From assembly GCF_013155335.1 (NCBI RefSeq), contig NZ_JABJQZ010000002.1, positions 62,001 through 126,000 of the forward strand: DNA of 64,000 nt, read 5' to 3'. The position numbers and the translations under genes were made by a program. How positions within the stretch are numbered: the stretch's first letter is position 1; each line of letters opens with the position of its first letter. Below, piece after piece: positions 58,792 through 64,000 of the stretch. Origin of the DNA: Nocardioides sp. zg-1230. GTDB taxonomy: Bacteria > Actinomycetota > Actinomycetes > Propionibacteriales > Nocardioidaceae. Under the pieces are notes generated by a model, which was not told where the DNA came from, did not search any database, and saw only the letters and a program-made list of their open reading frames with translations.

Positions 58792-59304
58792 ATGGGACTG
58801 ATCACAGACGTGCGGGTGCGCCAGCCCGCCAAGGACGACCTGGTCGGACGACGATTCCTCGTCGCCGGCATCGGCAACGGCTTCGAGGGCACCATCGGCA
58901 TCCGAGTGCTCGACGGGCGGGGACGTGTGCTCGCGGAGGACTCGGCCCAGTCCGTCGGCGGCATGGCGGCGGTCGGGGAGTTCTCCACCCGGGTGACCGT
59001 GCCGCACCCGCCACGCGACGGCACCCGGCTCACGGTGCAGGTCTTTGGCGACAACCCCGGACTCCCCGACGAGGGCCCGAGTCCCGGCTTCAACCTCCGC
59101 GAGGTCGAGGTGATCATGTTCGCCGAGCTCCGCGGCTTCCTGCTCTACCGCGTCGAGGCGGGCGACACCCTCGCCTCGATCGTGCGCACGCTGCGCGACT
59201 TCACCCGTACGACGGTCGCCCAGGTCGTCGCCGCGAACCCGCGGATCACCGACCCCGACGTCATCCGGGTCGGCCAGCGGCTGCGGATCCCGCAGAAGGA
59301 CTGA
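58792..59304 (+). CDS. Gmad2-LysM domain protein
   Basis: A 170-residue protein. Residues 1-115 resemble the Gmad2 immunoglobulin-like domain (VRVRQPAKDDLVGRRFLVAG, GFEGTIGIRVLD, GTRLTVQVFGDN). Residues about 120-168 are a LysM peptidoglycan-binding domain (YRVEAGDTLASIVRTLRDF and ITDPDVIRVGQRLRIP). There is no signal peptide, which is odd for a cell-wall-binding protein. Divergent from the LLM operon across the palindrome. Confidence 0.8.
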   Translation: MGLITDVRVRQPAKDDLVGRRFLVAGIGNGFEGTIGIRVLDGRGRVLAEDSAQSVGGMAAVGEFSTRVTVPHPPRDGTRLTVQVFGDNPGLPDEGPSPGFNLREVEVIMFAELRGFLLYRVEAGDTLASIVRTLRDFTRTTVAQVVAANPRITDPDVIRVGQRLRIPQKD

Positions 59305-59326
59305 CGGTCACTGCGGGCAGAATGCC

Positions 59327-59998
59327 TCACCCCTCGACGTACGTCGACCCGGCGAGGACGGCGGCCACCGCATCGGTGCGGGGTGCGGTGCGGAGCAGGG
59401 TGGCGGTGACGAAGTCGGTGGCGTAGGACTCGAAGGCGCGCGCGTGCCGGAGCATCGCGTGCCGTCCGCCGGGGATGGCGACGTAGCCGACCGGGGTCGT
59501 CGCCTCCAGTCGGCGGGCGAGCTCCGACGAGCGCGTGGGCAGGGCGATCCGGTCCTCGCCGCCGTGCACGACCAGGACCTGCGTGTCGTGCAGCCCGCCC
59601 CGGTCGGTCGGCAGCACCCAGGGGTTCAGGGCCACCACGCTGCGCACCTGGGGGTCGTGCCCGGCCAGCAGCGCGGCGCGCCCGCCCAGCGAGTGGCCGA
59701 CGAGGGCGACCGGCAGGTCGCCGTGCTCCTCGGTGACGCGGTCGAGCGCCCACGCGACGTCCATGACCGGCGTGGTGCGGGAGTCCCAGCCGCGGTGCGT
59801 GTTGAGGAGGCGGTGGACCGCCAGCCGCGACCTGCCCGCGAGGGCGATCCGCTGCGCGAGCGGCACCATGCGCAGCACCGAGAGCTGCGCGGGGCTGACC
59901 ATCGCCCGGTCGCCGCGGCTGGCCCCGCCGTGCAGGACCAGGACGATCCCGCGCGGGGCACGCCCCCTGCGGACGGGGACCAGCCGGGCGCCGGTCAT
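59327..59998 (-). CDS. Alpha/beta hydrolase, dienelactone-hydrolase-like
   Basis: A 223-residue hydrolase. GIVLVLHGGASRGD carries the oxyanion-hole strand, VALVGHSLGGRAALL is the nucleophile elbow (Ser near 102), VVHGGEDRIALP contains the catalytic Asp, and GGRHAMLRH the catalytic His. All parts of a working triad are present. Substrate unknown. It shares one base (TGATG) with the upstream gene. Confidence 0.82.
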   Translation of the reverse strand: MTGARLVPVRRGRAPRGIVLVLHGGASRGDRAMVSPAQLSVLRMVPLAQRIALAGRSRLAVHRLLNTHRGWDSRTTPVMDVAWALDRVTEEHGDLPVALVGHSLGGRAALLAGHDPQVRSVVALNPWVLPTDRGGLHDTQVLVVHGGEDRIALPTRSSELARRLEATTPVGYVAIPGGRHAMLRHARAFESYATDFVTATLLRTAPRTDAVAAVLAGSTYVEG

Positions 59999-60564
59999 CA
60001 GGACAGGCCGGGCACCCGGGCAGTGACCTTGTCGAGCACGCCCTCGACCACGTTGGACGGTCGCTGCTGCTCACCGAGGCGCGCGTCCAGCACGATCATG
60101 GCGGCGGTCAGCGCGGGGACCGCCCACTGCAGGAGCTTCAGCTTGCGCTGGGCCTCGGCGACGTCGCGCGGCGTGCGGGTCGACGGCTCGGTGCCCGACT
60201 CGGCCGGCACCTGCGTGTCGGCCGAGACCCGACGCCCGAGCATCCGGCTGTAGGCCGTCACGCCGATCGCGGCACCGGTGAGGGCGGTCTTGACCAGAGA
60301 GGTGCTCGCGACCCCACGCTGGCCGACCACGCGGCCCTTGTTGCCGAGCAGCAGGCCGGTGCTGCCGACCAGGTGCGCACCGATGGCGGCCGCGTTGACG
60401 GGCGTCCACCGGTCCCAGCCGGTGTTCGCCACCGAGCCGACGCCGGACGGGGAGTCGGCCGCGCCTGCGGCGGGGTTGAGCGCGACGGCGTTGGCCAGCG
60501 TGCCGCCGAACCAAGCGGCGAGGCCGACGTCGTTGAGCGTGCGGGACAGGGTGTTGCTGGACAT
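59998..60564 (-). CDS. Hypothetical membrane-associated protein
   Basis: A 188-residue protein with hydrophobic, Gly/Ala-rich segments at about 13-30 (VGLAAWFGGTLANAVAL), 58-74 (AAIGAHLVGSTGLLLGN), 91-105, and 147-160 (LLQWAVPALTAAMIVLD). A conserved pattern WDRWTPVNAAAIGAHLVGS is seen, known from unnamed actinobacterial membrane proteins. ATG 60564 is preceded by GGAG. Function unknown. Confidence 0.7.
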   Translation of the reverse strand: MSSNTLSRTLNDVGLAAWFGGTLANAVALNPAAGAADSPSGVGSVANTGWDRWTPVNAAAIGAHLVGSTGLLLGNKGRVVGQRGVASTSLVKTALTGAAIGVTAYSRMLGRRVSADTQVPAESGTEPSTRTPRDVAEAQRKLKLLQWAVPALTAAMIVLDARLGEQQRPSNVVEGVLDKVTARVPGLS

Positions 60565-60639
60565 GCAGGTCTCCAGACCTCGGGTACGGGGAGCCCGTCC
60601 CGTACCCGGAGCCGCGCCTCGCATTCGCGACTGCCGGGC

Positions 60640-61200
60640 TCAGCGGCCCAGGCCCGGGACCACCTCGGCGCCGGGCAGGTCGGCGAGCACGCGCCCGGGC
60701 ACGAGCAGCTTGGAGCGTCGTACGCCGCTGCCGAGCACGACCACGGGCTCGTCGAGCAGCGCGTCGTGGACCAGCACGCGCCAGCCCTCGGGCAGCCCGA
60801 AGGGAGTGATCCCGCCGTACTCCATGCCCGTCTCGGCGACCGCGCGCTCCATCGACAGGAAGGAGGCCTTGCGCACGTCGAGCATCTTGCGCACGAGCGT
60901 GTTGACGTCGGCACGGGTGTCGGCGCGGACCACGCACGCCGCGATCCGCTCGTCGCCGGCCCGCACGCCCGCGACGACGACGCAGTTGCCGCCCGCCGCC
61001 ATCGGGATGTCGTAGGCCTCGCTCATCGCGGCCGTGTCGGCGAGGTCCGGGTCGATCTCGACCACCGCCACCTCGGTCGCCCCGGGCCACCCCGCGAGGG
61101 CGGCGGCGACCGGGGGAGCGACGAGGTCCGGGTGCTCGACGGCGGGGAGGGACGTGAGGGACGGGAAGCTCGGCAGCGTCACGCGGTCATCATGCGGCAT
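60640..61200 (-). CDS. YbaK/EbsC family aminoacyl-tRNA deacylase-like protein
   Basis: A 186-residue YbaK/ProX-type domain. Marks are NCVVVAGVRAGDERIAACVVRADTRAD and RKASFLSMERAVAETGMEYGGITPFGLPEGWRVLVHDALL (in part), which contain the conserved Lys and the GGI-T-PFG motif of the editing pocket. Free-standing members hydrolyse mischarged aminoacyl-tRNA such as Cys- or Ala-tRNAPro. The exact specificity is not clear. Confidence 0.85.
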   Translation of the reverse strand: MPHDDRVTLPSFPSLTSLPAVEHPDLVAPPVAAALAGWPGATEVAVVEIDPDLADTAAMSEAYDIPMAAGGNCVVVAGVRAGDERIAACVVRADTRADVNTLVRKMLDVRKASFLSMERAVAETGMEYGGITPFGLPEGWRVLVHDALLDEPVVVLGSGVRRSKLLVPGRVLADLPGAEVVPGLGR

Positions 61201-61259
61201 TCACCCTGAGGTCATCGCGGCACCACCGTGCGGTCCCCGGGTCCGGGCAGCGTGGTGCC

Positions 61260-62288
61260 ATGACGGTGACCCGCGAGGCGCCCCAGCTGAGGGAGGTCTC
61301 GACCTCGTCGTTGGTCCCCACCCCCACCGTGGTTGCGCACCGCGGCGCCAGCGGGCACCGTCCCGAGCACACCCTCGACGCCTACCGCACCGCCATCCGG
61401 ATGGGCGCCGACGACATCGAGCTCGACCTCGTCGCCACCGGCGACGGGGTGCTCGTGGCGCGCCACGACCTCGAGCTCAGCGTGACGACCGACGTGGCCG
61501 ACCGCCCAGCGCTCGCGCACCTGCGCCGCAGGATGGTCGTTGACGGCGTGGAGCAGCACGGCTGGTTCGCCCAGGACCTCACGCTCGCGGAGCTCAAGAC
61601 GCTCGCCGCGAGGGAGCGGATGCCGGGCACCCGGCCCGGCAACGCGGCGTACGACGGTGCGGAGGGCGTGCCGACGCTCACCGAAGTGCTGGCGATGGTC
61701 GGCGCCGAGTCGCTGCGGCGCGGCCGCACGGTAGGCGTTGCGCTCGAGCTCAAGCACGCCGCCCACCACGACGCGGCCGGCCTCCCGCTGGACGTGCCGC
61801 TGCTGCGCGAGCTCGCCCGCCAGGGCCTCGACCACCCGTGGGCGCGGGTGACGCTGATGTCCTTCGAGGCGCCGGTCCTGCGGCGCCTCGCCACGCGGAC
61901 CCGGCTGCCCCTCCTGCAGCTGCTCGACCGCGGGCACCGGGTGACGTCCGAGGAGCTCGACGAGATCGACGAGTACGCCGACGGCCTCGGCGCCCACACG
62001 TCGCTCGTGCTGCCCCGCGATGCCGCGGGAGCGGTCGGCACCCCATCGACGCTCGTCCGTGAGGCGCACCGCCGCGGCCTCACCCTCCACGCCTGGACCG
62101 TGCGCGCGGAGAACCGCTTCCTGCCGACCGACCTGCGGCGCGGCGACGCGCCCGACGCGCTCGGAGACATGGCGGGGGAGGTGCGGGCGCTGCTCGCCGC
62201 GGGGGTCGACGGGGTCATCACCGACCACCCCGAGCAGGCGCTCGCGGTGCTCCGCGAGCGCGTGGGCCAGACCGCCTCGCAGCGGTGA
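61260..62288 (+). CDS. Glycerophosphodiester phosphodiesterase
   Basis: A 342-residue GDPD. The active-site motif AHRGASGHRPEHTLDAY lies at residues about 26-42 with His-Arg, followed by DIELDLVATGDGVLVARHD with Glu/Asp ligands and the second His. VALELKHAAHHD holds another acidic ligand. No signal peptide. It has the longer insertion seen in GlpQ-like members. A 13-bp inverted repeat follows its stop. It is a paralogue of the GDPD at 35070-35909. Confidence 0.9.
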   Translation: MTVTREAPQLREVSTSSLVPTPTVVAHRGASGHRPEHTLDAYRTAIRMGADDIELDLVATGDGVLVARHDLELSVTTDVADRPALAHLRRRMVVDGVEQHGWFAQDLTLAELKTLAARERMPGTRPGNAAYDGAEGVPTLTEVLAMVGAESLRRGRTVGVALELKHAAHHDAAGLPLDVPLLRELARQGLDHPWARVTLMSFEAPVLRRLATRTRLPLLQLLDRGHRVTSEELDEIDEYADGLGAHTSLVLPRDAAGAVGTPSTLVREAHRRGLTLHAWTVRAENRFLPTDLRRGDAPDALGDMAGEVRALLAAGVDGVITDHPEQALAVLRERVGQTASQR

Positions 62289-62301
62289 CAGGCAGGGCTT
62301 C

Positions 62302-62340
62302 GCACCGGCGTACGCTCGTCGTCGTGACGTACGCCGGTGC
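62302..62340. other. 13-bp inverted repeat over the start of the PLP-enzyme gene
   Basis: GCACCGGCGTACG (62302-62314) pairs exactly with 62328-62340, with a 13-base spacer. The right arm lies in the first codons of the next gene, and the TACGCT -10 candidate (62311-62316) overlaps the left arm. It could be an operator or a structure that affects initiation. Confidence 0.7.
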
Positions 62341-64000
62341 TGCCCCGACCGCGACCCCGACCGCGACCCCGACCGCCCTGCTCGAGCGGATCCGTGCCTC
62401 CGTCATCGGCGACGACCAGGTGATGCAGGGCCCCTACGGTCCCCGCCGCGTCACCTACGCCGACTACACCGCGTCGGGCCGCAGCCTGACCTTCATCGAG
62501 GACTTCATCCGCCACGAGGTGCTTCCCGCCTACGCCAACACCCACACCGAGGCGAGCGGCACCGGGCTCCAGACCACCCGGCTGCGCGAGGACGCCCGGC
62601 GGATCATCCGCGACGCCGTCGGCGGTGACGACGACACGGTGGTCATCTTCTGCGGCTCCGGCAGCACGGCCGCGATCGACAAGATGATCGGCATCCTCGG
62701 CCTGCGCATTCCGTGCGCGCTGGAGGACCGTCACCATCTCAGCGCCGCGATCCCCGCCGACCAGCGCCCCGTCGTGTTCATCGGCCCGTTCGAGCACCAC
62801 TCCAACGAGGTGAGCTGGCGCGAGACCATCGCCGACGTCGTCACCATCCACGAGGACGCCGACGGCCGGGTCTCGCTGGAGCACCTGCGCGAGGAGCTCG
62901 AGCGCCACGCCGACCGCCCGCTCAAGATCGGCTCGTTCTCAGCGGCCTCCAACGTCACCGGCATCGTGACCGACACCGAGGGCGTCGCCGACCTGCTCCA
63001 CGAGCACGGCGCCCTCAGCTTCTGGGACTTCGCTGCGTGCGCGCCCTACGTCGACATCGAGATGTACGGCCCGGGCACCTCCCGCAAGGACGCGATCTTC
63101 ATCAGCCCCCACAAGTTCATCGGCGGCCCCGGCACCCCGGGGGTGCTCGTCGTGCGCCGCGAGCTGATGGCCAACCGGGTACCGGTCGTGCCCGGCGGCG
63201 GGACGGTGATGTACGTCAACCCGACCGAGCACCGCTACCTCGACGACCCGGCCCACCGCGAGGAGGGCGGCACGCCCGCGATCGTCGAGTCGATCCGCGC
63301 CGGCCTGGTCTTCCAACTCAAGCAGGCCGTGGGCGTCGAGACGATCCAGGCCCACGAGGAGGAGCTGCTCCAGCGGGCCGTGGAGGCCTGGCGGGCCGAG
63401 CCGACGATCCAGATCCTCGGCAACCTCGACGCCCAGCGGCTCTCGATCGTGTCCTTCGTCGTCAAGGCACCCGACGGCACCTACCTCCACCACAACTTCG
63501 TCGTCGCGCTGCTCAACGACCTCTTCGGCATCCAGACCCGCGGGGGCTGCTCGTGCGCCGGGCCTTACGGCCACCGGCTGCTCGACATCGACCTCGACCA
63601 CAGCCATCGCTACGAGGAGCAGATCCGCGGAGGCTGCGAAGGCATCAAGCCGGGCTGGGTGCGGGTCAACTTCAACTACTTCGTCGACGAGGAGGTCTTC
63701 ACCTACGTCACCGAGGCCGTCCGCCTCGTGGCGCGCGAGGGGTGGCGCCTCCTCGGCGACTACCGCTTCGACCCGGCCACCGGTCTCTGGCACCACCGCA
63801 CGGGCCCCGTCGAGCCGCCGCTGCGCCTGGCCGACGTGAGCTACGCCGCCGACGGTGCGATGACCTACCCGCGGCACACGCAGACGGCCCCCGTCTCGGC
63901 GCTCCGTGAGCACCTCGACGAGGGCCGCGCGATCATGGCCGCCGCGTCTCCGCCCGACTGGTCCGACACCGCCCACCTCACGGAGGACTTCGACGACCTC
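62324..64000 (+). CDS. Aminotransferase class V-fold PLP enzyme (partial, runs off the end)
   Basis: At least 559 residues, open at the right edge. The N-terminus has a TPTATPTA repeat from a short DNA repeat. The class V fold is shown by GSGSTAAIDKMIGIL, FSAASNVTGIVTD, the PLP-binding lysine in ISPHKFIGGPGTPG, and TRGGCSCAGPYGHRLLDID with a cysteine at the position used by cysteine desulfurase-like proteins. This group is longer than IscS/SufS. Its reaction is not defined. GTG 62324 is seven bases after the -10 candidate. Confidence 0.83.
   Translation, partial: MTYAGAAPTATPTATPTALLERIRASVIGDDQVMQGPYGPRRVTYADYTASGRSLTFIEDFIRHEVLPAYANTHTEASGTGLQTTRLREDARRIIRDAVGGDDDTVVIFCGSGSTAAIDKMIGILGLRIPCALEDRHHLSAAIPADQRPVVFIGPFEHHSNEVSWRETIADVVTIHEDADGRVSLEHLREELERHADRPLKIGSFSAASNVTGIVTDTEGVADLLHEHGALSFWDFAACAPYVDIEMYGPGTSRKDAIFISPHKFIGGPGTPGVLVVRRELMANRVPVVPGGGTVMYVNPTEHRYLDDPAHREEGGTPAIVESIRAGLVFQLKQAVGVETIQAHEEELLQRAVEAWRAEPTIQILGNLDAQRLSIVSFVVKAPDGTYLHHNFVVALLNDLFGIQTRGGCSCAGPYGHRLLDIDLDHSHRYEEQIRGGCEGIKPGWVRVNFNYFVDEEVFTYVTEAVRLVAREGWRLLGDYRFDPATGLWHHRTGPVEPPLRLADVSYAADGAMTYPRHTQTAPVSALREHLDEGRAIMAAASPPDWSDTAHLTEDFDDL

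Overview
The window is GC-rich (around 70%), densely coded, with strong G/C third positions, many GTG starts and short or overlapping gene junctions. This points to an actinobacterium. The gene families (GuaB3, ChoD-like GMC oxidase, MpaB/DUF2236 oxygenase, F420-type LLM oxidoreductase, DUF222-HNH nuclease) fit the Nocardioides/Propionibacteriales group, but this placement is an inference from family content. I see no rRNA, tRNA or CRISPR array and no complete insertion sequence.

Layout. (1) 0-10.4 kb: the end of a flavin monooxygenase, a TetR regulator, guaB3, glpD, a small membrane protein, succinate-semialdehyde dehydrogenase, a ChoD-like GMC oxidase, a structured intergenic region, guaA, and a PPOX-family flavoprotein. 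(2) 10.6-25.5 kb: a nearly complete purine-to-glyoxylate catabolic region. An eight-gene run holds an SSS symporter, a 106-residue two-helix membrane protein, a DUF6986 aldolase-like enzyme, uricase, OHCU decarboxylase, HIU hydrolase, allantoinase and ureidoglycine aminohydrolase. A second run holds xdhABC and guanine deaminase, and malate synthase converges on it to use the glyoxylate. The allantoate-hydrolysing step is missing. (3) 25.5-31.7 kb: a CUT2-type sugar ABC operon (binding protein, single-domain ATPase, permease) with a ROK repressor, a shortened binding-protein paralogue, and methionine aminopeptidase. (4) 31.7-42.2 kb: MMPL transporter, secreted protein, GDPD plus long-chain acyl-CoA ligase, DUF2243, metallophosphoesterase, HNH nuclease, intracellular GH32 invertase, and small hypotheticals. 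(5) 42.3-46.6 kb: an accessory-looking stretch with less biased codon use: phosphotransferase, DUF6308 protein, a DnaB-C-like ATPase with a changed Walker A, and a DUF222-HNH nuclease. (6) 46.6-54.9 kb: small secreted proteins, a BNR-like lipoprotein, two coupled FAD oxidoreductases, RecQ, SnoaL-like, a pentapeptide-DinB fusion, a hydrolase and an amphi-Trp protein. (7) 54.9-64 kb: a translationally coupled minus-strand operon (LLM oxidoreductase, MpaB-type oxygenase, anchored catalase-like protein, acyl-CoA dehydrogenase) behind a perfect 19-bp palindrome, then a Gmad2-LysM protein, a hydrolase, YbaK, a second GDPD, and a PLP enzyme that runs off the end.

Regulation visible in the sequence. 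Many genes have a TANNNT-like -10 hexamer 5-7 nt before the start codon, which predicts leaderless mRNAs. CRP-like GTGA-N6-TCAC sites precede xdhA and the sugar ABC operon. The ABC operon also has a 9-bp inverted repeat suited to its ROK regulator. The 58.75-kb palindrome fills the -35/-10 spacer of the LLM promoter.
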